From assembly GCA_030549775.1 (NCBI GenBank), contig CM060177.1, forward strand, positions 59,894,638-59,958,637: a stretch of 64,000 nucleotides of DNA, in the 5' to 3' direction. The notes below the pieces were generated by a model that had not been told where the DNA came from, did not search any database, and was given only the letters and a program-made list of their open reading frames with translations. The DNA is from Tamarix chinensis. Taxonomy: Eukaryota; Streptophyta; Magnoliopsida; Caryophyllales; Tamaricaceae. Below, piece after piece: positions 23,387-34,311 of this stretch. The stretch's first letter is position 1. Each line of letters starts with the position of its first letter. A program made the translations under genes and the position numbers.

Positions 23387-24368
23387 TCACTTTTCGATAT
23401 TGTCCTTAACTTGTTGGTGTAGCTTCTTGAAGAATTCTACCCTCTCTTCTGCATCATAGTTCCACATTTCCCCTTTCTTCAATGCTACCATGTCGATGGG
23501 AATATATGGGTTGACACCATATACAATCTCAAAAGGGCTACACTTTGTGTTTCTATAAGGACATCGATTGTAAGCAAATTTAGAATGGTAAAGCTTGACA
23601 TCCCAGTCCTTGGTACTTTTACTAACCACCCCTCTCAGTAGAGTTCCCTATGTTTGGTTTGTGACTTCTGTCTGCCCATCGGTCTACGGGTGGTGTGAAG
23701 TACTGAATAGAATTTTTGTGCCCAGCATGTGCCACAAAGTCTTCCAAAATAACTAAGGAACTTGACATCCCTATCTGAGACTATCGTCCTCGAGACCCCA
23801 TGTAGTTTCACAACCTCCTGAAAATATAGATTTGCAACATAGGTTGCATCGTCGGTTTTATGACACGGTATAAAATGTGCCATCTTGGAGAACCAATCTA
23901 CGACTACCATGATAGAATCTTTACCGCGTTGGGTTCGGGGCAACCCTAGTATAAAATCCATACTAGCTCCTTCCCATGGTTGGGTAGGTACGGGCAGTGG
24001 CACATAGATTCCCTTGTGAAAGAAAATTTTGCTCTTCTGACACGTGGAACATCTGGTGATTGTGTCTAGGACTCCCTTTTTCATCCTTGGCCAGTAGAAG
24101 TGTTCCTGCAGTAGTTCTAGAGTCTTGTTGATCCCAAAATGTCCAGCTATCCCCCCTTCATATAACTCTTGATGAGTAATTCCTGAACTAATGTTTTGGG
24201 GACACACAATTTTTTGTTCTTGAATAAGAACCCATCTTGAAGAACATAGGCCCCGTGAACCCCCTGTTTCTCACACTCCTCGACTATCACGGAGAAATCC
24301 TCATCCGTAGAGTACTGCCCTTTGAGCATCTCGAACCCTAGTAGCTTTGCTTCCATCACGGTGAGCAC
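23387..24368 (-). pseudogene. Integrase (zinc-binding and catalytic core) of the CRM-like element
   Basis: Three overlapping open segments (24368-24147, 24207-23635, 23629-23387) together cover integrase. They show KSYMKGG then AGHFGINKT...YWPRMKK...CSTCQ (the HHCC domain, with a frameshift near 24180 and Tyr in the region of the first His), MDFILGLPRTQRGKDSI with the first catalytic Asp, and VSDRDVKF with the second. The third catalytic residue lies in a shifted frame as TDGQTEVTNQ near 23665-23685. The last segment, DWDVKLYHSKFAYNRCPY and FEIVYGVNP, is the downstream core. Integrase would insert the cDNA copy; at least two frameshifts make this copy non-functional. Confidence 0.9.
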
Positions 24369-24379
24369 CAGACACTGCT

Positions 24380-24900
24380 AGGATAGGGCATCTGCTACAA
24401 CATTCTCCATCCACATGACGGGTAGAGAAGACAAAATTCTGTAGTAGGTTAGTCCACTTGGCATGCCTCGCGCTTATCTTCTTCTGGCCATGAAAATACT
24501 TCAAACTCTCATGATTAGAGTGAAGTACGAAAGGTTTTGGTCTCAAATAATGGCTCCATGTCTCCAAGCTTCACACAATAGCATAGAACTCCTTGTTGTA
24601 CGTCGAGTAGTTGAGTCTGGCCCCATTTAAATTCTCACTAAAGAATGCTAATGGCCTCTTCTCCTGAGAAAGCACTCTCCCAATACCCACATCGCTTGCA
24701 TCACAAATTACTTCAAATAAATTGTCAAAACATGGTAGGGTTAGCATCGGTGCATTGGAGAGCCTCTTCTTCAATTCTTCAAATGCCTTGGTTGCCCGGT
24801 CATCTGAGTGGAATTCCCCCTTTTTCATTAGTTGTGTCATAGATACCACAATAGTGGAGAAATCCTTGATGAACCTTCGATATAAGGACACTAGTCCGTG
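24380..24900 (-). pseudogene. RNase H and connection domain of the CRM-like element
   Basis: The segment 24891-24571 begins [11 protein letters not shown], reads [13 protein letters not shown] (a catalytic Asp region of RNase H) and ends [14 protein letters not shown]. The next segment, from 24567, gives METWSHYL then FVLHSNHESLKYF and RHAKWTNLLQNF. After HVDGE the frame shifts before the usual NVVADALS block (readable near 24380-24400 in another frame). A stop separates the two open segments. The order and spacing are ordinary for gypsy RNase H. Confidence 0.88.
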
Positions 24901-25856
24901 AAAACTTCAAACTTCATGCACATTAGTAGGGGTTGGCCATATCTGGATTGATTCTACCTTGGATGGATCAACTTAGATACCGTCTCCGCTTACTATGTAA
25001 CCGAGAAAGATTACACTTGCTATCATGAAGTCACATTTTTCACTTTTACCGTAGAGCTTCACCTCTCTAATCTTATGGAATAATTGCCTTAGATGCTATC
25101 GGTGTTCGACCTCCATCTTGCTATACACCAGGATATCATCCAGATATACAACAACAAAGACTCCAAGAAAGGGTCATAGCACCTCGGTCATCAACTACAT
25201 AAAAGAGCTTGGTGCATTGCATAATCCGAAGGGAATTACCAACCACTCGTATACCCCATACTTGGTTTTAAAAGCGATCTTCCACTCATCTCCCTCTCGA
25301 ATACTCATCTGATGATATCCACTCTTGAGATTGAGCTTCGAGAAGACTTTAGCTCTGTGAAACTCATCTAGCATGTCATCTAACCTCGACATCGAAAATC
25401 TATAATTGATCATGATGTTTTTAACTGCTCTGGAGTTGTGCCATCTTTCTTTGGCACCAATAAGGCTGGAACCCCGCATGGACTCATGCTCTCTCATATT
25501 AAACCCTGATCTAGTATCACTTGTACTTGTCTTTACAACTCCTTAGCTTCCTCTGGGTTGCATCTATAAGCTAGGCGATTTGACAGTAGGGCTCCTGGCA
25601 TGAGATCTATAGTATGCTCAATTCCTCTTAAAGGAGGCAAACTAGTTGGTAGCTCATTTGGGAACATATCTCCATATTCTTTAAATATTTGTTGCAGCTT
25701 TGGATATTGGTTGATGGCCTCCTTTTTTGAGATCTCCCTTACTACTAGGGTGTAGCACCTTTCTTCCCCCTTTAGAGCTTCCAACATTTCATGCTCTTTC
25801 AAAATCAAAAATTCTTTACCCTTCCAGCTCAAATTCTCCTCTTTCTCTCTAAACAA
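24901..25856 (-). pseudogene. Reverse transcriptase of the CRM-like element
   Basis: Minus-strand blocks in order: FPNELPTSLPPLRGIEHTID (25690-25630), [56 protein letters not shown] and LCNAPSSFM (to 25195). They are followed in a shifted frame by FVVVYLDDILVYS, whose YLDD catalytic motif lies at 25146-25135 and is intact. A stop interrupts the stretch before the YLDD block and others lie around 25500, where [11 protein letters not shown] should contain the usual KKDGT-like turn. Reverse transcriptase copies the element RNA; the domain is complete in outline but frameshifted. Confidence 0.9.
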
Positions 25857-25895
25857 ACTCTCCTCATCCTCATTTGGTTTTAATTTATACTTTTT

Positions 25896-26216
25896 CTAAT
25901 CCATACATACGATGTATTCGTTGAGGACCCCATCATGTGTAACATTTCTATCATACTGCCATGGTCTCCCCAATAGAATATGACAAGAATCCATAGGCAG
26001 GACATCGCATAGAATAGTATCTACATAATTCCTGACTTTGAACGAGATAAGAGATAGTTTTGTTACCCGTATGCCCTTGTCACGGTTGAGCCATTGCAGT
26101 GAGTATGGCCTGAGATGACTTGCTGTTTCCAATTCGAGCTTATTGACCATCTTCTCACTGGCTACGTTGGTGCATGAGTCGCTATCAACGATGATCTCAC
26201 ATACTCGATCTCCCAC
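25896..26216 (-). pseudogene. Aspartic protease of the CRM-like element, active-site Gly replaced
   Basis: Open segment of 106 residues: CEIIVDSDSCTNVASEKMVN then SFKVRNYVDTILCDVLPMD and HILLGRPWQYDRNVTHDG. The last block is the ILLGRPW flap-distal motif shared by plant gypsy proteases. The active-site triplet, normally D-S/T/G-G, reads D-S-D here (IVDSDSCTNV), so the conserved glycine is an aspartate; this should abolish or weaken activity. A stop and frame break separate it from the gag segment upstream and from the reverse transcriptase downstream, while relatives make one gag-pol protein. Confidence 0.88.
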
Positions 26217-26243
26217 TTAGCACTTGGCCTTATAAAGTCTTTC

Positions 26244-27387
26244 CTATTGAGTAGGTAGAGGTTGGGTTTGCACTTGGAGAACTCGTCTCAGTACATAACA
26301 GTCTACGGTTCCTTCTTCTAAGGCATTCTCCGGATCTTTGGTGTCATCCTCCTCATGGTCTTTTCTTTCCTCACATGTATCCATGTTCACAATTTCCTTC
26401 AAGGATAACACTCGTTGGTTTGAGCAATCCAGAGCAAAGTGACCATATCCCTGGCACTTGAAGCATTGCATGCAGACCTTCTCCTCCGCTTGCTCCTTGC
26501 CTTTTTCCTCCCGAGTGAGTCTTCTAACCACATTGGTGTTAGTGGATTGCACCATTAGTAGCTTGGATCCCCCTTTAAATTTTGACTCGTACGAAACACT
26601 GGCGGGCTTACTTGGGGCCTTGCCCCGCTTCAACTACTTCTCAAATTTGATGGCTAACTTAGCCAAATCTTTGAAAACTTCGTAAGGGTACACTTCTACC
26701 TTTTCCTGAAGATTCACAATCAAACCTCCAATAAACTATGCACACATTTGCTCTTCACACTCTTATACGTCACATACAAGCATCAATCTTTCGAACTCTC
26801 GAATATACCATTCAAATCCGAGTAGGCCTTACCTTAGTATGGTCATCTTGATGAAGTTCTCCTGCTCGTACTCTCTTGGAACGAATTCTTCCTCAAGTGC
26901 TTCTTCAATTTTTCCCATCACCGTATTCTCAATTTCCCTTTTCGTTCTCTTCTTCGCTTTAGATTGTCATACCAAACCCTAGAAAAATTCTTTGACTTCA
27001 AGATTGCTATACGACATCTCTTCTCATCATCGATCTCTTTGTACTCAAAGATAAACTCGACGTTTTGTAGCCATTCAAGGAATGACTCTAAGTTGAGATT
27101 ACCCTCAAAGTTGGGTAAGTCAAATTGATCTCCTTCTCTATGTTGTTATATGTCCTCCTAGAGGACTCATGTGCCCTTCCATAGTCTTCTATGCTTTCTT
27201 CGTCATCCAACTGATTCGACATTCTCCTTGCATGCTCCCCTTCGATTGGTTCTCTTCGGTAGGGTTGTTGCACATGGGGCCCTTGTGCTTGGGAAGCCTC
27301 GATTCTTCCTATACGGATATTAACTTCTTTAAAATCTTCTACCAACGTCTTGAGGATATCTCTCAAATCTTCCTCTTGACTTGCCAT
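26244..27387 (-). pseudogene. Gag of the CRM-like element with CCHC zinc knuckle
   Basis: The likely start is the Met of MASQEEDLRDIL at 27387; an earlier Met at 27450 lies in the primer and LTR junction and is unlikely. The N-terminal segment (to about 27140) is acidic with FKEVNIRIGRIEASQ. The middle (26634-27088) is broken by several frameshifts and stops. The C-terminal segment (26633-26244) contains CFKCQGYGHFALDCSNQ, a full C-x2-C-x4-H-x4-C zinc knuckle (about 26470-26420), followed by an acidic tail. Gag packages element RNA; this copy is not translatable as one protein. Confidence 0.87.
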
Positions 27388-27421
27388 GGACGATTTTAAA
27401 GATCTTGATTGCTCTAACCCC

Positions 27422-27439
27422 AACCAGGCTTTGATACCA
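27422..27439 (-). other. Primer-binding site of the CRM-like element (iMet type)
   Basis: Complement reads TGGTATCAAAGCCTGGTT, matching the plant initiator Met-tRNA 3' end except at a few positions (TGGTATCAGAGCC is typical). It lies three bases from the 5' LTR edge at 27443. Confidence 0.88.
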
Positions 27440-27738
27440 AATTGATGCATGTACGGTTAGAGTTTCGGACTTGGATGGAGTTTATAGGGAGTATTCGATG
27501 AGGATGGTGTATGGAGGTTGATGATGGGGATTCGAAGGGGTTGATGATGATGGAACATGAGGTAGAAGGATAAATTAATCATTAAACCATATAGAAATAA
27601 AGATTAAGGTTTCGAGAACAAAACCGTTCACACAGATTTGGTTTTGTTTCGAGAAAAATCCACACAGAATTTGAGTTTAAGCAATGTTTAAGGTTGTTCT
27701 TCTTATTCAAGTTGTGTGTTTCTACTCAATTTCCTATG

Positions 27739-27750
27739 GTTTATATAGCC
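27739..27750 (-). promoter_or_regulatory. LTR TATA box (CRM-like element)
   Basis: Complement reads GGCTATATAAACC around this position, about 100 bases downstream in sense of the U3 repeat array. The 3' LTR has the same box at 22683-22693. Confidence 0.65.
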
Positions 27751-27847
27751 AAGGAACCGAGCATCTTCTCAAAATATTACAAGCATATTCCTTTCCAAAA
27801 GCATTAATTCCCTTAAGACTAGCTAGTTAATAGTCAATTACTAACTA

Positions 27848-28033
27848 ACTAAAAGTAAATAACAATAACTAGTACTTAAAAATAAACGTTACGCTAGCTA
27901 ACAAACATTGACTAAAAGCAAATAACAATAACTAGTACTTAAAAATAAAGGTTATGTAGCTAAAAATGTTGACTAAAAGTAAATAACAATAACTAGTACT
28001 TAAAAATAAATGTTATGCTAGCTAACAAACGTT
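27848..28033 (-). repeat. Three 63-bp U3 repeats (5' LTR)
   Basis: Three units of about 60-63 bases starting near 27848, 27911 and 27971, each with ACTAGTACTTAAAAATAAA and a GCTAGCTAACAAA-like end (the second shortened). The 3' LTR has four. Confidence 0.9.
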
Positions 28034-28133
28034 GCATGAAGCCATGCATACCCCATATTCATGCACTCGTTCTGAGTAGTGTAATCGTCTTCCTTGGTGT
28101 TATGTTCTGTGACTCTGTTCCCACATCAAATCC

Positions 28134-30865
28134 TGAGCTAAATACATGTATTATCTGGCTAAACTAGGAAAACTAAAAAATTTTTAAATATTAGTGGGAA
28201 ACTTCCACTCATTAACTACAAAAATCTTTGCCGGATCCATTTCAACTCATCCTACTGACATAACATGTCCTAGAAATGCTATCTTCTGAAGGTAGAACTC
28301 ACACTTGGAGAGTTTGGCATATATTTTATTCTATCTAAATAGTGAAAAAATGGTGTGTTGATGCTACTTATACTCTTTTCTACTCCAAGAGTATACACGG
28401 ACATTTTCTATGAACATAACCACAAGCTAATCAACTAATAGTAAAAAAAACATACTCTTCATTAAGTCCATAAATACAATAGTCATATTAGTGCACCTAA
28501 AACACAACACTGTAAACTCGTAGTGCCCATATTGTGTCTTAGAGGACATATTTATCATGTCCCAATTTGCAATGCGCAACTGGTGATAACCCGAACTCAC
28601 CTTGGTCTTTGAGAATCTCACAACATGCTAAAGGTTGTAAAAAAATTTAATCCTCAAAATAGGATATTGGTTCTTCACCCTAAGCTAGTTTAGACCCTAA
28701 TAGTTAATACATAAATGAAGGCTCATACCCTTATTCTTCAGAGAGAGAACAAGTGCTCCCTAGGGGACACACTGAGGCAAGTGTACCTTTGAGCCAGCAA
28801 ATCATCTAACTAATTTCAACTTCTGCAACTCTACTAATGCCATCCGATAAGGTGCCTTCAACGCTATCTCTACCCTCGACACTAATTCAATGATGAAGTT
28901 GATCTCATGCATTAGCCATGTACTAGGTATCTCTTCATGAAATATATCTTGGGATTCAAAAGGCCACGATAATGTATTTTAAGGCCACCCAATCCTTATT
29001 CAACCCCTAAACACTACACATGTACATGGGCTACATCAATGAGTATAGTGTATGGATAGATATGACCTTTATTAAGGGCCTAGGCTTGTACCTCCTATAA
29101 GAGACCCCACTACCCTAAGTTGCCTACAAAACTACATGCTCTTATATTCTATTACTGCTAGGTATCTCTCTAGCATATCAATACCTACGATGACACCAAT
29201 ATCTCCCTAATTCATCTTGAAAAAATCCAATTGGAAGCCTACACTACTTATCTCCAAAGTAACATTTGAGTGGAGTCTAGTGTAATTCAGCCTATAGAGG
29301 GGCAATGTCATAGATATAGTTATAAAAATAGATGGAGATAAGGCAACTCAAGCAATAAAGTTAGGAAAACAAATGATATTGAAGCACCCAAGACAAATAA
29401 CATATGCACTATTAGTGAAAGGATGGTGAAGATACTAGTGACTACATTTAATAGCCGATCAACCTTTACCTACGTAATGACATTTTGGTGCTTACCTAAC
29501 TATCCTCCTTAGTCCTCAATAACCCTTGGCACCCCAATCTTATCTTTCTCTTAGAGGGAATTGGCAATGCCATTTGGTTTCCCCTTAGCCTCCTAAGGTT
29601 GTGCATTAGATAGGGCATGTTCCCTCTACTAAAATTGTTATGGTAGTGACTCGTAAGTTTGTTGTTGATAAGCTCATTATTTATTTTACATTTAGTCCAT
29701 ATTACTAGAAATGGCCAACTTATGGCTATAAGTGACCACTTTAACATTAAAACTCAAATGGTCAATGGTTAGTCTTCCCACTAAGTTGGTAATGAATAGG
29801 CCTACCTTTGTAGTCTTATCCTTTATGGTCTCCACAACATTAATGGTAAACAAAATGTCTTGTTGGCTCCTGATATTTGATAGGACCACCTAAATGGCTC
29901 CTCAGCTAGATTCATGAAGGTCCACCTTTTTTAAACTAGATCCTACCTCCAAACATTTTGTCTCTAGGTTCCTTTTACATATGATGGAATCCTACTCCTA
30001 AACCATCATGGAGGTGACACAAACCCACTCATAAAAGGTTTATAAGTCCTAAAAGGCCACTATTCTCATCATAGTACTTATGCTAAAATGGAGCTTCTGA
30101 TAGACCTAGTAGACTACTATCGACTCACTAGCTAATATACTCAACACAAACGTCAACCTCTCTAAGAACTAAGCATGGTACTACCTCATGGTTGTGCTTC
30201 TCTAATTAAGTTCCACGAACTCCTTTAATGTGTCCCTCTTGAGGCTCTCTAGGTAAAACTTAGCTTAGATCATCATCATCTTGATTTCCTCCTAATACAT
30301 TGGTCCTCCCTTTGCATGAATAGCCTACCCACCATAGATTTATAGCTCTATGGCGAAAGAATGATACTATACTCACCTTTCAAGCAAGTGGATAGTCAGC
30401 TACATTGGAGGTTTTGTCGAGGTCCTAGATCCATCCTTTTAGGATGGATACCACCTCCTTACAAGAATAGATTAGAGGGTGGTGCCCAATAACTCTCTAA
30501 AGTCAGTCTTATCCAATACACTCATATAGGTAATGCAAAGGTGGTGGTTGTTGTGGATATAACATTATATGACCTCCATGATGGCTTCAAGTTCCTCTTC
30601 AAAGTGTCTGACTTGATCATTCATTATTTTGGTGAGCTAGCAACAAGATAGAAAACCTATTAGGATAAAACATTCCTAGGTTAATAAGATATATCACATA
30701 ACATATTTAAAGGCCACTAAGGCCACCTTATTTTGATTTTTGACAGGTTACTCTGGGTTTACAAGGAATCAATATTTTTAACATATGCAATAGACTAGTA
30801 ATATTAGATAGATGATCATTTTAAAATATAATTTTATGGAAAAAATAACTGTAATCAAAACCTAA
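28134..30865 (-). pseudogene. Family A pol and gag remnant (reverse transcriptase to gag)
   Basis: Continues the element split by the CRM-like insertion. On the minus strand 28134-28330 reads YAKLSKCEFYLQKIAFLGHV, then MDPAKI, the reverse transcriptase region just before the insertion point. The open segment 28621-28427 has FSKTKVSSGYHQLRIANWDM and KTQYGHYEFTVLCFRCTN. Between about 28640 and 29900 the protease region is too decayed to name residues safely. Around 30100-30300 the gag block FYLESLKRDTLKEFVELN and a YLRLTFVLSILA-like stretch are visible. Stops are frequent throughout. Confidence 0.75.
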
Positions 30866-30877
30866 GCCCTGATACCA
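30866..30877 (-). other. Primer-binding site of the family A element
   Basis: GCCCTGATACCA, one change from the complement of the iMet site TGGTATCAGAGC. Three bases separate it from the LTR at 30881, the same spacing as at 2241-2243. Confidence 0.85.
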
Positions 30878-30880
30878 ATT

Positions 30881-33800
30881 TATGACAACCTAAAATTTGT
30901 AACTATAATTTTTTCATGTGGAAGTGTAAAACCATTTAAAAACGGTAGTATCACCATGCTCAAAATAAGTATAGCTTACTATACCATCCTTACATTGAAC
31001 ACTATGAAAAATAGCTAACAATTGAACATAATAAAATAGAGTAAGAGATATCTTTCATAAACTTAACTAGCATTGGAGGATTACTCAAAGTATAAGAAAA
31101 ATTGAAATAACGAATACATTAGGAAATCAACTCCTAAGTATATAAATTTAAAGTGTTAAATAGGATAAGAAAAACTAAACCCCACTTCCCAAATATAGAT
31201 TCAACACTCTTCCCCAAAAAATCACATCAAAATTAACATAGTCACTTAAGGGTCCTCGTAGACCTATAGAAACTCAACTAGGTCATCTACTCATGGGAAT
31301 GAGCAACACCCATAAAAAGGGTGATTAATACGCTACAAACAAAAGTACCAATAATTTAAAAAAAGCTCACAGAAAATTATAAGATTACAAGAGAAAATGT
31401 GCACATGGAATAACTTAATGATGCCAACCTATTTATTGATTTCAACCCTTACAATTGTTAAGGTACGATCAATATATCCATAATCTTATATGGACACAAC
31501 TATTATGAATTAGTGGGTTAGAAACATAAATACAACCCTTAGGCATAAATTACCTAGTCATTATTCTCAACTGGGGAACTGTATCATCAATATAAAACCC
31601 TAGGGCATAAAGCTTCTAAAAACTATTCTCATTTGGTGGAACGAATAGGTACAGGTAGTCTTGAATCACGTGGTACTTCAATATGATTAGTTTGTGTCTT
31701 ATCAATGGTCATGATAATTTAAATGATTTAACTATATTGAATTTAGGGATCCCACTATTTTTAACCTATAAAACGGTAAAATATATATAACCCCAAGTCA
31801 TAAAAATCATGGCCACTATTCTTATCTAGTTGAAAGAACAAAAACAACTGGCCCTGACTCATGTGATCTTTATATAAAAATGATTATGATCTTATCCATG
31901 TTTATTTATTTTCAAGATCAAAATATGCACACACACATACCCATGTAAGCCACATATCCAAGTATATATCCTCCCATGCCAATTTTCCTTAAGAAACTCT
32001 AATTCCACATATATAGATTAACCTTTCCCAATGTACTCATTTTATCCCCAAATTCCATACCCATTAATAAAATATTTTTATTAATGATATACCCAAAAAC
32101 CATGGTATAACTCATATGTATTATACAAGCCATAATATATAGCCCACCTTGAAGGTTACAATTTCATAAGTTAATAACTTTTCACATGAGACTTATATAA
32201 CCACCAAATTTAATATGCAAATCTAAAATGTGAATATAAACAACATATCAAGAATTTAGAGTCAAATGCCAAAACTTTTATACATATGATAACAATTTCG
32301 TTCATAGGTTACTATTCCCACATAAAACCACTTTTATTACTTATTGGACATCAAACCATTCATATTCCACTCCAACATTCTATATGATATGCTTAACCTA
32401 TTTTGAAGAATTTACATATTAAAAATACTCAATATTCCTTTTTTTAACCATATTTACCAAAATTCCCTTGGAATAACTAGAAGACCCATTATTATGCCAA
32501 AATCTCATAATTCCCAGTATAAATGATTTCCTCCTACCATATACATTATCACTATAAAAATTTCATAACCAAAATTATATATAGATAATTCATATTTTGA
32601 TTCATCTCAACCATCAATATACACGACTCATGCTTTCATCACATTCTTACCTTTTCTTCCATCATACAATAACATATATCATATAACATAAATGTCCCTA
32701 TAATATTTCCATAAAATACCTTTAATCATAATAACACAAGGAAAAATACACATTTTGTACACAACATTTCTCACTATAACATATATACTTACTAAAGTAG
32801 CTCCAGTATCTAAGCACGTAAGACCCATGCTTCCTGTTCCACAACCATCAGGGTATCACCAAGAAGAAAATATATCCAAAAATTTTACTTAAGGATTTAA
32901 TCTAAGAAAACTAATTCAAGGGAAGGAGGGGAGAAATAGAGATCATAATAAAGTGAGAGGTTCAGGCAAGGTGATGCTCAATGATGATGAGGTAGCTATG
33001 GTTATGGTGTTGGTGGCGATTAAGGGTAGGGGTGATGGTTAGCAACAAGGTTGAGGGTGATTATGGTGTTAGAAATGGAAATAAATAGTTGTAGAGAGTG
33101 GTGATGGTGATGATGGTCGATGGTAGAGGAACACGTGGTCAGTGTGATGATGGTTTGGGGTGGTTGGTAATTGGTGGTTAAGGTGATTGGAAGTAGGAAA
33201 GTGGGGCACAACTTGTTCATGATGCTGATGGATTGTAGGTAGTAGCCAAGGCTAGGATTATTGTTGTAGATGGTGGTGTAGGTTAATAGAAAAGTCATGG
33301 TCATGAGGGAGTAAATGAGGGAAATGAGAAGGGCTTTGTATGGTGATTTTAGTGTTGAGTTGTGAATGAAAAGAGGTAGAAAGGAAGATAGACAGATGGT
33401 TGTCTTTGGGGTAGTGGTAGTGATAACAATGGTTGGCATGGTGCATATGCACATATAATGGTGAAAAAGTGGCTTAGGTAGTGTGATGGTGTTGGGTCTA
33501 GCTGGAGAGGAAGGATGGAAAAGAAAGGGAGCATGGCTAAGGTGATGAGGATTGTAGTAGTGGTATTTTTGGTGGTGATGGATGACAGTGTAGTGAGAAG
33601 AAGAAATCAGAGTATGAGAGGTTAGGGAGTTCTCTTCAACCGTAAGTAGAATAAGAGAGGATGGGGATCAGTGTTGCATGCATATGTATATGTGTGGGGG
33701 ATAAGGAGGTTTAACGGGAAGGAAAGGCAAGAAGAAGAAAAAGAAGAAGTGATGGGGAGAGGTGTGTTTGGCATATGAAGGAGCAAGAAATTAAATAACA

Positions 33801-34311
33801 TGGTGGTATAGAGGGTAGGTGACAAAGGCTATGCAACTGTATGGATAATTAGAAGATATAAGGGTAATGTGTAGGAGTGGGTAAGATTTTTTTGGGCTAG
33901 AAGAGGAAAGGGGAATGGAAGAAGTGGAAGAAGATAGTGGTGGGAGAGAAAAAATAAAGAAAATAAATAAAGAAAAAGGTAGTTGGGTTTGACTAATATA
34001 TTCCTAGGAAGGGAGGGGAAGAAAGAACAAAAGAAAAAAAATAATAGGTTGTGAGGAGTGTCACTTGAGAAAGGAATAGAAGAAAGAAATTTGAAAAGAA
34101 AGAAAAAGGAAAATGAAAGGAAAAATTTTTGGTTTTATGTTTAGTTTTAAATTTTTGGAAAAGTTAATCTATAATTTTATCTATAAAATTTGTGGGTTGG
34201 TGTTACAAGTTAGTTTTAAAATAAAATAAAAAGACCTTAATATAAGAATTTAGATTAGGTTTAAAATTCTAATGACTCAAAATAATTTTTTTATAAATTT
34301 AGGGTATTACA
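30881..34311 (-). mobile_element. 5' LTR of the family A element
   Basis: 3.43 kb from TATGACAACC to AGGGTATTACA. Internal order matches the other family A LTRs, with degenerate CCACTATT...GGTGGAA repeats at about 31495-31830 and the purine-rich GGTGG tract at 33000-33600. An AT-rich TATA-like stretch sits near 33680-33692, about 630 bases from the sense start. The overlapping open frames at 33020-33825 come from the low-complexity tract. Confidence 0.85.

Larger units (their letters stand above)
22387..28128 (-). mobile_element. Nested CRM-like Ty3/gypsy element, 5.7 kb, duplication AATCC
   Basis: Two LTRs (22387-23138 and 27443-28128) look nearly identical where they align and flank gag, protease, reverse transcriptase, RNase H and integrase in canonical gypsy order on the minus strand. 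Exact five-base duplications AATCC lie at 22382-22386 and 28129-28133. Removing the element rejoins the family A reverse transcriptase (...RYMYLAQ + DFLKIAHS...). The integrase C-terminus DLVWLHLRKERFP...KLMPRADGPFKVL is, from recalled family features, typical of the CRM group of chromoviruses. This is the youngest large insertion here by LTR similarity, yet its coding region already has several frameshifts and stops, so it is not autonomous as it stands. Confidence 0.93.
27443..28128 (-). mobile_element. 5' LTR of the CRM-like element
   Basis: 686 bases, TGATGCATG...CCCACATCA on the plus strand, ending directly at the duplication AATCC (28129-28133). In sense order it has U3 with three 63-bp repeats, then a TATA box GCTATATAAACC (complement of 27739-27750), then R and U5 ending at the primer site. 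Apart from the lost or gained repeat unit and the last 35 or so bases, it closely matches the 3' LTR. Confidence 0.92.
17464..34311 (-). mobile_element. Complete minus-strand Ty3/gypsy element (family A), 16.8 kb including a nested element
   Basis: Two long LTRs in the same orientation (17464-21034 and 30881-34311) flank pol and gag remnants read on the minus strand, with an iMet primer site at 30866. The flanks are CTTAG (17459-17463) and ATTAG (34312-34316), a five-base duplication with one mismatch. Both outer flanks belong to the same plus-strand gypsy (gag on the left, gag to reverse transcriptase on the right), which supports these borders. The internal region is interrupted by the 5.7-kb CRM-like element at 22387-28128. 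The LTRs differ visibly from one another, so the insertion is older than the nested one. Long LTRs and iMet priming would suit the Tekay/Del group, but clade assignment is uncertain. Confidence 0.85.

Noticed and set aside
33020..33454. 144-residue open frame with HHHHHH and Thr/Ile-rich stretches
   Set aside because: It is the GGTGGTGAT tract of a family A LTR read in reverse; the same region in sister LTRs is not open.
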